NCBI GenBank assembly: GCA_002404095.1
Contig: DHJA01000029.1
Coordinates: 4,236-19,069 of the forward strand
Reading direction: 5' to 3'
Source: Planctomycetaceae bacterium UBA4732
GTDB lineage: Bacteria > Planctomycetota > Planctomycetia > Gemmatales > Gemmataceae
Length of the DNA: 14,834 nucleotides
Below the pieces are notes generated by a model. That model was not told the origin of the DNA and did not search any database. It was given only the letters and a program-made list of their open reading frames with translations. How positions within the stretch are numbered: position 1 is the stretch's first letter; each line of letters begins with the position of its first letter. Shown here piece after piece: positions 1 through 7,979 of the stretch. The translations under genes were made by a program, and so were the position numbers.

Positions 1-20
1 CGCCCTTTTCGCACAGGCTC

Positions 21-389
21 TCAGGGCCGAATGCGCTCGATCAGTTCGCGCAGCTTCTTATGCGCCGGCGTACGGCCCTTGGCAAGCAGCCGCGCCTCGG
101 CCAGCGTCAGATGAGGGTCGGGGAAAGGGAGAAGGCCCAGGGCGGCTTCTACGTCAACCGACAAATGATAGCGTCCTTCTTCCAGCGCGATCATGATGCC
201 CGCCGTGCGAACCAGTCCCAGATCGCGGTAGAAGCCGCGCACGTCGATTTTTAGGCGCCGGGTCAGAACTTCGCGGGTGAGCGGCTTGTCCGCGAGCAGA
301 TGGAGCAGACGCACCAACCGGTCGAAGCGCTCCGCGGTTACGCCGGATCGTTCAGGTGGAATCGGCGCGGCGGCGCGTTTCTTGGCCAT
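21..389 (-). CDS. Small helix-turn-helix protein, WYL/HTH_11-like N-terminus
   Basis: A 122-residue protein with a basic N-terminus (MAKKRAAA). Residues 20-65 read like the winged HTH of WYL/HTH_11-type regulators: 'RLVRLLHLLADKPLTRE', then 'RRLKIDVRGFYRDLGLVRTA'. Known family members bind DNA with this helix pair, often followed by a ligand-sensing WYL domain. That domain is absent here, and the protein ends in a basic helix ('KKLRELIERI'). The ATG at 389 is preceded by GAGGA with about 5 nt spacing, supporting the start. It may be a stand-alone DNA-binding protein or a shortened regulator; its target is unknown. It lies downstream of the SulP gene on the same strand, separated by a hairpin repeat pair, so co-transcription is doubtful. 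Confidence 0.7.
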   Translation of the reverse strand: MAKKRAAAPIPPERSGVTAERFDRLVRLLHLLADKPLTREVLTRRLKIDVRGFYRDLGLVRTAGIMIALEEGRYHLSVDVEAALGLLPFPDPHLTLAEARLLAKGRTPAHKKLRELIERIRP

Positions 390-416
390 TCCGTCCTCAA
401 TGCGTGTTCATGGTGC

Positions 417-437
417 GCGACTCGCTTCGCGAGTCGC
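417..437. repeat. REP-like hairpin, family 1, copy 1
   Basis: Perfect 9-bp arms GCGACTCGC and GCGAGTCGC close a 3-nt loop TTC. It is preceded by ATGGTGC and followed by ATGG. With the inverted copy at 501-521 it forms a BIME-like pair in the gap between the SulP and HTH genes. It has no T-run, so it is not a standard Rho-independent terminator, although it could act on mRNA 3' ends. Confidence 0.75.
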
Positions 438-500
438 ATGGCCGCGACGAGAAAACCTTAAGGAACTCTAGGGCCGTTGTCGTCCAATTGCAACCACCAT

Positions 501-521
501 GCGACTCGCGGAGCGAGTCGC
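501..521. repeat. REP-like hairpin, family 1, copy 2 (inverted)
   Basis: The same 9-bp arms as the hairpin at 417-437, with loop GGA. Read on the - strand the loop is TCC and the 5' flank is ATGGTGG, matching the ATGGTGC flank of copy 1. The shared flank shows that the two are inverted copies of one asymmetric unit, not two chance palindromes. Confidence 0.75.
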
Positions 522-546
522 CCACCATGCCGCGCGGCCCGGGCGC

Positions 547-2301
547 TCAGATCATGTAGTACCAATCCCCTTTGGCCGCCTCTCCTTCCTCACGGCGCGG
601 GCAGGTCGCGCACAGGTCGTCGCCCAGGATGGCGTAGGCGCGGCGCACCGCTTGAAGCGTTGACGACTGCGCCGACGCCTCTTCCAGAAACACGCACTCC
701 CGCGGCAGCCAATGTTGAAAGTCGAGATTGCCCAGCGCCCGCGCGAAGTCCGGGCGCACGCCGCATAGCAGCACCGTTGCTTTGAGAGCTTGCATGTCCT
801 GGAGGAAATGTTGCAGCTTTTCCAGACACACCATATCCGGATTACGGATGCGCTTCATGCGCAAGATGACTACGCGCGCGCCTTGCTCGACCCGACGTTT
901 GAGGTCCGCAAAGTATTCTTCCAATTCCGGGGCGGCGCCGAAGAATAACTCGCCCTCAAGGCTTAACAGCACTAGCTTGCCACATTCTGGGTCGCCCGGC
1001 TGCTTCTCGCGCACCACACGCTCGGGGCTGACGATCAGTTCACTGGCCTGTAAACGCGCGGCGCGCGGCACGAAGAACAAAAAGGAGAAAAAAGTTCCAA
1101 TAAGGATGGAATACTCGATGCTGATGAATACGGCGGCGCCGGCCGTGATGAGGCAAACCCAGGCGTCGAATCGCGTGGCGCGGAGGCAGTAGCGCAGGCG
1201 CCTCCAGTCTACCAGTCGCCACGCCGTCACAAGCAATAGACCGGCCAGGGCCGATTTCGGCACGTATTGCGCCAGCCCGGCGACTGTCAGCAGCGCCCCG
1301 GCCACCGCCGCGGCTGAAATGATCCCCGACAGCCGGCTGACGGCGCCCGCCTGGTAGTTGATGGCCGAGCGCGTCAGGGAGCCGGAGCCGGGCATACAGT
1401 GGAAGAAGCTGCCGCCGATGTTGGCCAAGCCCTCGGCCAGGCACTGTCGGTTGTAGTCGAGCGGTTCGCGCGTACGGGAGGCGATCGACTTGGCGATGGC
1501 GAGCGCCTCCAACAGGCCGAGTAAGGAGATGGCCAAAGCGCTGCCGCTCAACTGGCTAACCCAATTCAATTGGGTGACGGGCGGCGCCCCGAAGGTCGGC
1601 AGCGCCTGCGGCACCGCGTTGCTGTGATCGTCCAGGCCAAACGCCCAGGCCGCTAGCGACGCCAGGATCACGCCGATAAGCATGTCCGGGATTAACACTT
1701 TCCAGCGCTTTTCCACGCCGCGCAACAGCACCACCGTCACAGCCGTCCCCGCGCCGAGCGCCAGGCAACCCATAATCACAGGGTTGCCAGCCGTCGCCGT
1801 TTTCCACAAACGCACCAACAAATGGTCGTGGCCGTCACCAAGAGACGGCAAACCTAGAAGATTCGGAAGCTGGCTGAGCGCCACGAGCAGACCGGCCCCG
1901 GCCATGAAGCCGAGGATGACCGACTCGGATACATAACGCGTCAGGTCGCCCAGTTTCAGTAGGGCGATGACCACCTGGAATATGCCGACCATGAGGGCGA
2001 GCAGCACCACCGCCTCCAAGGGGTTTGGCTTATCCAAGCTAGCGATAGCGCTAAAAACGACAAGAGAGATCGCGTTAGTCGGGCCGTTGATGAGATGCGA
2101 CGAGGAGCCGAATATAGAGCCGAGCGCGGTCATGACGACGGCGGTGTACAAGCCGTATTCGGGCGGAACGTGCGCGATGAGGGCGTAAGCCATCGCCTGC
2201 GGCACCGCCACGGTCGCCACGGTGAGGCCAGCGATCAGGTCGCGGCGTAGGCCGCGCCAGCCGTAGGCGGCGAGCCGGCCGGCCATTTGGTTCTTGCCCA
2301 T
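547..2301 (-). CDS. SulP/SLC26 family anion transporter with STAS domain
   Basis: A 584-residue inner-membrane protein of the SulP family, which moves sulfate, bicarbonate or other anions; the substrate cannot be told from sequence. The SulP signature 'VPQAMAYALIAHVPPEYGLY' lies at residues 33-52, and the conserved 'PGSGSLTRSAINYQAGA' at 304-320. Many hydrophobic helices fill residues 20-410. A cytoplasmic STAS domain follows at about 441-560. The helix position where bacterial STAS domains often carry a phosphorylatable Ser/Thr reads 'IRNPDMVCLEKL', with no Ser or Thr. The tail contains 'CATC' (564-567). The ATG at 2301 has GAAGG almost touching it, which is too close, so the internal ATG at residue 6 is an alternative start. 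Length and domain order are normal. It is divergent from the small membrane protein at 2487. Confidence 0.93.
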   Translation of the reverse strand: MGKNQMAGRLAAYGWRGLRRDLIAGLTVATVAVPQAMAYALIAHVPPEYGLYTAVVMTALGSIFGSSSHLINGPTNAISLVVFSAIASLDKPNPLEAVVLLALMVGIFQVVIALLKLGDLTRYVSESVILGFMAGAGLLVALSQLPNLLGLPSLGDGHDHLLVRLWKTATAGNPVIMGCLALGAGTAVTVVLLRGVEKRWKVLIPDMLIGVILASLAAWAFGLDDHSNAVPQALPTFGAPPVTQLNWVSQLSGSALAISLLGLLEALAIAKSIASRTREPLDYNRQCLAEGLANIGGSFFHCMPGSGSLTRSAINYQAGAVSRLSGIISAAAVAGALLTVAGLAQYVPKSALAGLLLVTAWRLVDWRRLRYCLRATRFDAWVCLITAGAAVFISIEYSILIGTFFSFLFFVPRAARLQASELIVSPERVVREKQPGDPECGKLVLLSLEGELFFGAAPELEEYFADLKRRVEQGARVVILRMKRIRNPDMVCLEKLQHFLQDMQALKATVLLCGVRPDFARALGNLDFQHWLPRECVFLEEASAQSSTLQAVRRAYAILGDDLCATCPRREEGEAAKGDWYYMI

Positions 2302-2486
2302 CCTTCGGTTTCATCCCTTGTGCGGCGCCATTCGGAACGGAGTTAGGATAAGGGATGAAGCTGCGGGCGTCATCAGGCGAGTTAAACGCATTAAGAATCG
2401 CGGGGTGCGGCGCGCGGTGGCCGCGGCCCAAATCGGCCCTACAATATGCTCTGTAACAAGTGCTTACCGGATAGAAGGGGTATGAC
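2302..2486. other. Divergent intergenic region
   Basis: This 185-bp gap lies between the divergent SulP and small membrane-protein genes and must hold promoters for both. A TACAAT at 2440-2445 could be a -10 box for the rightward gene, but I see no matching -35. The palindrome GGCCGCGGCC lies just before it. GAAGGGG at 2474-2480 is the ribosome-binding site of the rightward gene. Confidence 0.4.
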
Positions 2487-2912
2487 ATGGCGGACACATC
2501 AATCGTATTTGGAATACTGCTCGCCATCCTTGGCCTTTACGGCTTTTTCACCACGGGCATGGTGCATTTCACGGCTCTGATCCCGGCCGGCGTGGGATTG
2601 GTGCTAGCTGTACTCGGGGCGGTGGGACGCAAGGAGGCCTTGCGAAAGTACGCCATGCACGCGGCCGCAGCAGTTGGAATGCTAGGCTTCCTTGGCTCCG
2701 CATTCATGATCGTGCGCAAGATTCCTCAACTGGTTACGGAAGGCCGCCTAACTCACGCCGACGGCACGAGTGCAACAGATTCATTCATGGCAAACTGCGC
2801 CATGGCGGCCCTTTGCGGCGTCTTCGTCGCGCTGTGCGTGAAGTCCTTCATCGACGTGCGGCGCCGGCGCAAGGCCGGCGAGGGATCGCCCATGTCGGAC
2901 GCGCGTCTTTAG
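2487..2912 (+). CDS. Small four-helix membrane protein, unknown function
   Basis: A 141-residue protein I do not recognise. Four hydrophobic stretches are visible at about residues 5-24, 28-46, 56-76 and 99-121. They are separated by a basic turn (GRKEALRK) and a polar loop (about 78-98). The C-terminus is basic and polar (VRRRRKAGEGS). By the positive-inside rule both ends probably face the cytoplasm. The start is well supported by GAAGGGG 6 nt before the ATG. The stop codon overlaps the end of the convergent DUF4337 gene by 4 bp. It appears monocistronic; no function is proposed. Confidence 0.8.
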   Translation: MADTSIVFGILLAILGLYGFFTTGMVHFTALIPAGVGLVLAVLGAVGRKEALRKYAMHAAAAVGMLGFLGSAFMIVRKIPQLVTEGRLTHADGTSATDSFMANCAMAALCGVFVALCVKSFIDVRRRRKAGEGSPMSDARL

Positions 2913-3511
2913 TACCAGCCAATCATCTGGAGCAACGGCTTTAGTTGTTCCACGAAAAAGCCGCCCATCGCCACGACAAAGCCGAGCGCGCCAACGGAGA
3001 TGCCGATGAGCCAAAACTCCTTGCGCTTCGCCAGCAGAGCCACGGAACAGAGGACCAAGGCTATTTCGATGCCCAGTTCTCCCAGGTCGAAGAAGTTACT
3101 GCTGATGTGGGCAACGTGGCCTTCGTGTTGAAGTTTCTTCGCATCCTCCTGGAGTTTTTCCGCATCCGCATCGTAGCGCTTCTCGGTATCCTGCCACTTC
3201 TTTATGAGCTCGTCCGTTTTGCCCCTACGCGGACTGTCCCCTGCCTCCTTGTCCAAGGCTTCGAGCAATTCGGCGTCGGCGGCGTACATATAGCCGCGGT
3301 TTTTCTTGGCCTGATAGTAGTTCCAGGCGTCGCTCTCCTCGGTTTTCTTGACCGTAACTTCATTGTGAGAGCGATGACTAAGCAGCGTGACGCTGGCCAG
3401 CGCCGCCGCCACGATCGCCATGGACAAGGCCACGCGCCGGTCGAACGGATTACGGGCGGCGTGTTGGGCGTGTTCGGCTTCTTCGACGTGGTGTTCGGTC
3501 CCCTGGCTCAT
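2909..3511 (-). CDS. DUF4337 family membrane protein
   Basis: A 200-residue protein matching the DUF4337 pattern. It has an acidic/His-rich head ('EEAEHAQHA'), then 'NPFDRRVALSMAIVAAALAS' (21-40) running into a first membrane helix, then 'SDAWNYYQAKKNRGYMYAAD' (60-79). A charged coiled-coil-like segment spans about 85-130, and two helices close the protein at about 141-161 and 166-186. Function of the family is unknown; the layout suggests a membrane anchor with an extracytoplasmic coiled coil. The ATG is preceded by GGAG at 6 nt spacing. The 3' end overlaps the convergent membrane-protein gene by 4 bp, so opposing transcripts must end inside or pair across the partner. Confidence 0.85.
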   Translation of the reverse strand: MSQGTEHHVEEAEHAQHAARNPFDRRVALSMAIVAAALASVTLLSHRSHNEVTVKKTEESDAWNYYQAKKNRGYMYAADAELLEALDKEAGDSPRRGKTDELIKKWQDTEKRYDADAEKLQEDAKKLQHEGHVAHISSNFFDLGELGIEIALVLCSVALLAKRKEFWLIGISVGALGFVVAMGGFFVEQLKPLLQMIGWY

Positions 3512-3568
3512 CGTCTGCTCCGCGTCATAAGGAATGGGCTAAGGACAAATACGCCATTTGCGATAGTT

Positions 3569-3898
3569 TTAAGATGTCGTGGCCGGACTTTGCTCTACAA
3601 CGGAGTCGAAAACTCGCACTTGTTTCCAGCCGTCCTTGTTTTCCGCGATGAAACGCAAGTGGGCCGCCGTCTCCTGATAGGCGTCGTGAGTTGCCCGGTT
3701 CGTGAAAACGATATGCAAGGCCACGTCGAAGTCGGTGTCGTTGACTTCACGGCGCAGGTCGGCCGCCAGTTCGCCGCAGGCGAAGAAGAGGATGCCGGGG
3801 TGCGCCGCTAGGTGTGTGCGGCACGCCTGGATCAGACGGGCGCGGGCGCCTTCGGAATGGTCATGCAGCGAGAAAAAGACGTTATGGGCCAACACCAT
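3569..3898 (-). CDS. Dabb (stress-responsive A/B barrel) domain protein
   Basis: A 109-residue, single-domain protein of the Dabb type (dimeric alpha/beta-barrel fold). It shows the N-terminal strand 'VLAHNVFFSLHD', then 'FFACGELAADLRREVNDTDF', 'DVALHIVFTNRATHDAYQET', and the final strand 'WKQVRVFDSVVE'. The 'HDAYQ...H..F' pattern is characteristic. Length is typical of a one-domain member. Members include small plant stress proteins and many bacterial proteins of unknown activity, so no reaction can be assigned. The start is firm: GGAGG lies at 3908-3912, 9 nt ahead of the ATG. It is transcribed divergently from the monohaem protein gene at 4085. Confidence 0.85.
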   Translation of the reverse strand: MVLAHNVFFSLHDHSEGARARLIQACRTHLAAHPGILFFACGELAADLRREVNDTDFDVALHIVFTNRATHDAYQETAAHLRFIAENKDGWKQVRVFDSVVEQSPATTS

Positions 3899-4084
3899 AT
3901 CAAACTGCCTCCAGATTCGGTCAGATGGCGATTACCTTCTTAGGTACGGCAACTGCTTCCTCCCGGCAAGCTATCTGAAGGACGTCAGAGGTTACAAACT
4001 TGTTGCGCGGCCGGGACGCCATTTAGGTTAAGGTGTCCCATGTCGTTTCGGAAAAGAGTCGGCGCCCATCGAAAGGAGCGGAAG
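3899..4084. promoter_or_regulatory. Divergent intergenic region with a leader stem
   Basis: This region lies between the divergent Dabb and monohaem genes. An 8-bp stem can form at 4013-4020 and 4032-4039 (GGGACGCC with GGTGTCCC, one G-T pair) around an 11-nt loop. It sits about 45 bp before the rightward start and could be an operator or leader hairpin. No convincing -35/-10 pair was found. AAGGAG at 4073-4078 is the ribosome-binding site for the ATG at 4085. Confidence 0.35.
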
Positions 4085-5128
4085 ATGTTTGCGACAAACA
4101 GATCGGGAAAAAGCGCAGGTGTGCTGGGACTTGCATTCGGCTGCGGCGTCGCGGTGTGGTTGGCCGGCACGGCCGCCGCTCAGGTCGGCCAACAGGCCGC
4201 TTTGCCTGCTGAAGCGCCCAAGGATTCAAAAGCGAAGGTCGAGATGTTTCGCAAGCGCTACCCACTCGAGTCCTTAGCCAAACGGCTGGACTACGAACCG
4301 GAAGGCGCCGAGGCATTCGCTAAGTCGAATCCGCCGCCCCGGGTCACGAAAGAAACGTTGAAGCGACTGGCCGGCGCCGAGGAATTGACGGCGGTTTACC
4401 AGAAATACAACCCGCGCGGTCAGGCGTTGAAACTCCTTCATTCCGACACGGCCGAGAAATTCATTGAGGTGCGCGATAACTTCGGCATGTCGCGCATGGT
4501 GCATATCCCGGTCCCCACGACGGTAAACCTGGAATTGGCGGCGGCGCCGTCGCTCCGCCTCGCGGAGGTACGCACGGCGGCGTCCGGCGACAAGGCGCCG
4601 AATGTGCCTAGCGAGCGTGAGACCGCGAGCTTTCCGAAAGAGGCCGACCTGTCGGCTTTCCACGAACGCGGTTTGCAAGATTTCCTTAACCCCGCCGGCT
4701 TCGGCTTCGTCAAAGATCGTGAAAACGTCGCCGGCTTTCAGGGACACCAATTCCGGACAATGCCGCAACTGCCTGTAGTACACAAGCCGCCGGACGAGCG
4801 GAAGGAACAATGGGCCGTGATCCGCCTCCAGCTGATGAGCCTTCTCAAGTACGAGCAGCCGGCCGTTTATGTCTCCGATAACCTGCCGCGCATGGACGAA
4901 CTGAAAGGCGTACCGACGCGGCCGCTGATTCCGTTCGAGGAAAAGAGCCTTAAATCGCTCCGCAAAGGCGACGATCTGGCGACGGAAACATCCGGCGACC
5001 GCATCCGCATGGTCGGTTCGCTGCGGGCGAGCAAACAGTGTCTTGAGTGCCATGAGGTAAAGCGCGGCGATCTGCTCGGTGCGTTCTCATGGGAACTGCA
5101 GAGGCAGCCGGTTGACGAAAAGAAGTAA
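4085..5128 (+). CDS. Exported monohaem CxxCH protein, unknown function
   Basis: A 347-residue protein. I take the ATG at 4085 as the start because AAGGAG lies 6 nt ahead and a signal peptide follows directly: basic 'NRSGKS', a hydrophobic stretch at residues 11-30, and a likely cut near 'TAAAQ'. The upstream in-frame ATG at 4040 lacks such a site. The body is hydrophilic with no obvious repeats. Near the C-terminus 'CLECH' (C319, C322, H323) is a single c-type haem site, in the context 'SLRASKQCLECHEVKRGDLL'. A periplasmic or outer-compartment redox or sensor role is inferred from the haem motif and export signal alone. I do not recognise the family; it precedes the PSCyt1/DUF1549 gene but is separated by a long inverted repeat. 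Confidence 0.75.
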   Translation: MFATNRSGKSAGVLGLAFGCGVAVWLAGTAAAQVGQQAALPAEAPKDSKAKVEMFRKRYPLESLAKRLDYEPEGAEAFAKSNPPPRVTKETLKRLAGAEELTAVYQKYNPRGQALKLLHSDTAEKFIEVRDNFGMSRMVHIPVPTTVNLELAAAPSLRLAEVRTAASGDKAPNVPSERETASFPKEADLSAFHERGLQDFLNPAGFGFVKDRENVAGFQGHQFRTMPQLPVVHKPPDERKEQWAVIRLQLMSLLKYEQPAVYVSDNLPRMDELKGVPTRPLIPFEEKSLKSLRKGDDLATETSGDRIRMVGSLRASKQCLECHEVKRGDLLGAFSWELQRQPVDEKK

Positions 5129-5145
5129 TACGACTCGCCCAACGT

Positions 5146-5301
5146 CCTCGCACCCCGGACTCGTGAGTACACTTCGCCCGGGGCTTTATTACAGTCGCCC
5201 AAGGGGCTCCGGCCGCTAAATGTTCTCCGGTCTTGGAGCCCGGCTGAGGGCGACTGCAATAAAGCCCCGGGCGAAGGTACTCCTGAGTCCGGGGTGCGAG
5301 G
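5146..5301. repeat. 156-bp long inverted repeat (giant hairpin)
   Basis: The left arm (5146-5200) and right arm (5248-5301) are about 55 nt each and are near-perfect reverse complements, with one 1-nt gap and a few mismatches. The 47-nt centre (5201-5247) contains a second stem, GGGCTCC (5204-5210) with GGAGCCC (5235-5241). Each arm carries the short palindrome GCCCCGGGC next to AATAAAG/CTTTATT, and a (G)TACTC motif. It could be a MITE-like element, a large REP-type unit or a very stable mRNA 3' structure downstream of the monohaem gene. Confidence 0.8.
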
Positions 5302-5439
5302 GCTATCCGTTCCACCTACCCCAATCCTTCGCGCAAACAATCTCAATACAAATACGTTTATTCGCATGGCATCGGCCTGGGATTCGGGTAAAGTAGAGAT
5401 ACCCGCCTGACGTCCGCCGTCCCGCCTGCCAACGACTGG
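5302..5439. promoter_or_regulatory. Leader region of the PSCyt1/DUF1549 gene
   Basis: This is the remainder of the intergenic gap after the long inverted repeat. It is A+T-richer around 5330-5365. A small inverted repeat, CGGGTA (5385-5390) and TACCCG (5400-5405) around 9 nt, lies about 35 bp before the start codon and could be an operator or leader hairpin. No clear promoter boxes are seen. Confidence 0.3.
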
Positions 5440-7974
5440 ATGGATGCCATGAAACCCGCTACTCTCCTCGGATGCCTATGCGCCTCGGCCCTATGCTTGC
5501 TGACTTGCGCCGCCCGTGCGTCTGCGGCCGATTCGGACAAGCCGGCGCCGGCCTCGCCGGAAGCGGTGCAATTCTTCGAGAGCAACATCCGCCCCGTTTT
5601 GGCCGACAATTGTTTCAAGTGTCACGGCCCGGCCAAACAGCGCGGCGGCCTGCGCCTCGACACTCGCGGCGACGCCATGACCGGCGGCGACAACGGCAAG
5701 GCCGTCGTACCCGGCGACGCCGAAAACAGTCTGCTCCTCCAGGCGGTCGCCCACTCCAACCCCGACCTTAAACCGATGCCGCCGCCGCCGGCGAAACTGT
5801 CGCCTAAACAGATCGCCGATCTGACGCAATGGGTGAAGATGGGCGCGCCGTGGCCGGGCCAGGAAAAGACCGTCGCGTCCGCTTCGACTATCCGCCGCGG
5901 CAAGTTTGAGATCAGCGACAAAGATCGTGCGCATTGGGCGTTTCAGCCGGTCAAGCGGCCGGCCGTCCCGGTCGTGAAGAATGCGCAGTGGGTCAGAAGC
6001 CCCATTGACGCCTTTATCCTCTCCAAATTGGAGGAGAAAGGGCTGCGACCGAACCCGCCGGCGACGAAGCGCGAACTCATCCGCCGCGTCACCTACGACC
6101 TAACCGGCTTGCCGCCGACGCCGCAAGAAGTCGAGGCGTTCACAGCGGACCCTTCGCCTCTTGCGTATGAGGTACTAGTGGATCGGCTGCTGAATTCGCC
6201 TCACTACGGCGAACAATGGGGCCGGCACTGGCTCGACCTCGTGCGCTTCGCCGAAACCAACAGCTACGAGCGTGACGGCGACAAGCCCAACGCCTGGCGC
6301 TACCGCGATTACGTCATCCGCTCATTCAACGCTGACAAGCCGTATGACCAGTTCGTCCGCGAGCAATTGGCCGGCGACGAATTGCGCGGCGCGGACGGCG
6401 ACGCGATAATTGCCACCGGCTACTACCGCCTCGGCATATGGGACGATGAGCCGAGCGACCGCGATCAGGCCCGTTACGAAAACCTCGACGACATCATGGC
6501 CACCACCGGGCAAGTGTTCCTGGGCCTGACGGTCGATTGCGCCCGCTGCCACGATCACAAAATTGATCCGATTGCGCAGAAGGACTATTACGGCCTGCTC
6601 GCCTTCTTCCAGAACATCACGAATTACACCAACGGCGACCCCACGGATCAGGCGCCGATCTTCAATGAAGCGTCCGAGAAACCGGCCTACGAGCAGCATC
6701 TGCGCGAAGCTAACCGCCGCCGCGAGGAGATGAAGGTTGATCTGGTCGCTATCGAGACGGACTTCAAGAAGCTGTATGGAGCGCCGACCGACCCAGTGAA
6801 GATGCGGACGCCGTTTCACGAGCGCATCGCCGCCGACGGCCTGCGTCTGCTCGGCAAAGAACGATATAAGCACTATGAAGACCTTCGACGAGAACTAGGG
6901 TCGATTAAGCCATTGCCGGGGCCAGCCGGTACAACATTGGCCGTGAGCGAGACGGGCCGGACGGCGCCGGATACCTTCGTCCTGATGCGCGGCAACGCCC
7001 ACGTGCCCGGAGATAAGGTCGAGCCGCATTTTCCGCAAGTGCTGACATCGACGCCGCCCGTCTTGCCGGCGATGGCGAAGGACGCGAAGACGTGCGGCCG
7101 GCGGCTGGTCCTGGCGAACTGGATCACATCCAAAGACGATCCGACGGCCGCCCGCGTCATGGCTAACCGGCTCTGGCAGTACGATTTCGGCCGCGGCATT
7201 GTCCGCTCGCCCAACAATTTTGGAACCCAGGGCGATAAACCGACGCATCCCGAACTGCTCGACTGGCTGGCGTCCGAATTGGTGGACGGCGGATGGCGAC
7301 TCAAGCCGCTGCACCGGATGATCCTGCTGTCCAACGCTTATCGTATGTCGTCGCGCGGCGATGCCGAGGCGTTGAAGGCTGACCCGGTGAATGACCTGTT
7401 CTGGCGGTTCGACATGCGCCGACTGACGGCGGAGGAAGTCCGCGACTCCATCCTATGCGCGAGCGGCGCCTTCAATCCGAAGATGTACGGCGCCGGCGTT
7501 TACCCAGAGATACCGAAGGAAGTGCTGGCGACGGAATCGCATCCGGGCGCCGGCTGGGGTAAGTCGCCGCCGGAGGAGCAGGCTCGCCGCAGCGTCTACG
7601 TCCACGTCAAGCGGTCGCTGATCATGCCGCTGCTGGATACCTTCGACCTGGCCGAGCCGGATCGCACGACGCCGGTGCGCTTCTCCTCGACGCAGCCGAC
7701 GCAGGCGCTAACGCTGCTTAACAGTGTGTTCACGAACAAACAGGCCGCCTTGTTCGCGGAGCGGTTGCGCCGGGAAGCCGGGCCGGACGTGGGGCAACAG
7801 GTCCGGCTGGCGTTGTATCTGGTCACCTCGCGGCCGGCGACGGACGAAGATGTGCGGCGCGGGCTGGACCTGATCGACGGGCTTGAGAAGAAGGACGGCG
7901 TGACGCCGGAGACGGCGCTAAAAGATTTATGCCTGATGGCGATGAATTTGAACGAGTTTATGTATCTGGATTAA
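5440..7974 (+). CDS. PSCyt1-DUF1549-DUF1553 planctomycete protein
   Basis: An 844-residue exported protein. The signal peptide is at residues 4-29 (hydrophobic 'ATLLGCLCASALCLL', cut near ARASA-A); the ATG at 5449 (residue 4) may be the true start. Domains in order: a PSCyt1 cytochrome-like domain with haem motif CFKCH (58-62) and the conserved 'GGLRLDTR'; DUF1549 (about 185-400) with 'PIDAFILSKLEEKGL', 'YDLTGLPPTPQEVEAF', 'HYGEQWGRHWLDLVRFAETN' and a second CARCH (367-371); then DUF1553 from about 553 with 'ANRLWQYDFGRGIVRSPNNF'. These proteins are hallmarks of planctomycetes and are usually paired with a DUF1501 gene, as here. Their biochemical role is unsettled; links to polysaccharide use or extracellular redox are hypotheses. 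It lacks the extra binding domains of longer relatives. Confidence 0.95.
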   Translation: MDAMKPATLLGCLCASALCLLTCAARASAADSDKPAPASPEAVQFFESNIRPVLADNCFKCHGPAKQRGGLRLDTRGDAMTGGDNGKAVVPGDAENSLLLQAVAHSNPDLKPMPPPPAKLSPKQIADLTQWVKMGAPWPGQEKTVASASTIRRGKFEISDKDRAHWAFQPVKRPAVPVVKNAQWVRSPIDAFILSKLEEKGLRPNPPATKRELIRRVTYDLTGLPPTPQEVEAFTADPSPLAYEVLVDRLLNSPHYGEQWGRHWLDLVRFAETNSYERDGDKPNAWRYRDYVIRSFNADKPYDQFVREQLAGDELRGADGDAIIATGYYRLGIWDDEPSDRDQARYENLDDIMATTGQVFLGLTVDCARCHDHKIDPIAQKDYYGLLAFFQNITNYTNGDPTDQAPIFNEASEKPAYEQHLREANRRREEMKVDLVAIETDFKKLYGAPTDPVKMRTPFHERIAADGLRLLGKERYKHYEDLRRELGSIKPLPGPAGTTLAVSETGRTAPDTFVLMRGNAHVPGDKVEPHFPQVLTSTPPVLPAMAKDAKTCGRRLVLANWITSKDDPTAARVMANRLWQYDFGRGIVRSPNNFGTQGDKPTHPELLDWLASELVDGGWRLKPLHRMILLSNAYRMSSRGDAEALKADPVNDLFWRFDMRRLTAEEVRDSILCASGAFNPKMYGAGVYPEIPKEVLATESHPGAGWGKSPPEEQARRSVYVHVKRSLIMPLLDTFDLAEPDRTTPVRFSSTQPTQALTLLNSVFTNKQAALFAERLRREAGPDVGQQVRLALYLVTSRPATDEDVRRGLDLIDGLEKKDGVTPETALKDLCLMAMNLNEFMYLD

Positions 7975-7979
7975 CCATA

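Noticed and set aside
2440..2445. TACAAT as a -10 promoter box for the gene at 2487
   Set aside because: No acceptable -35 lies about 17 bp upstream; noted in the intergenic entry but not called as a promoter.
2945..3811. 288-codon + strand open frame across DUF4337 and Dabb genes
   Set aside because: It is antisense to two recognised genes with good ribosome sites, and its own translation has no family pattern.
4274..5053. 259-codon - strand open frame opposite the monohaem gene
   Set aside because: It is Arg-rich with mirrored-codon composition; the + strand has a signal peptide, CxxCH and a Shine-Dalgarno.
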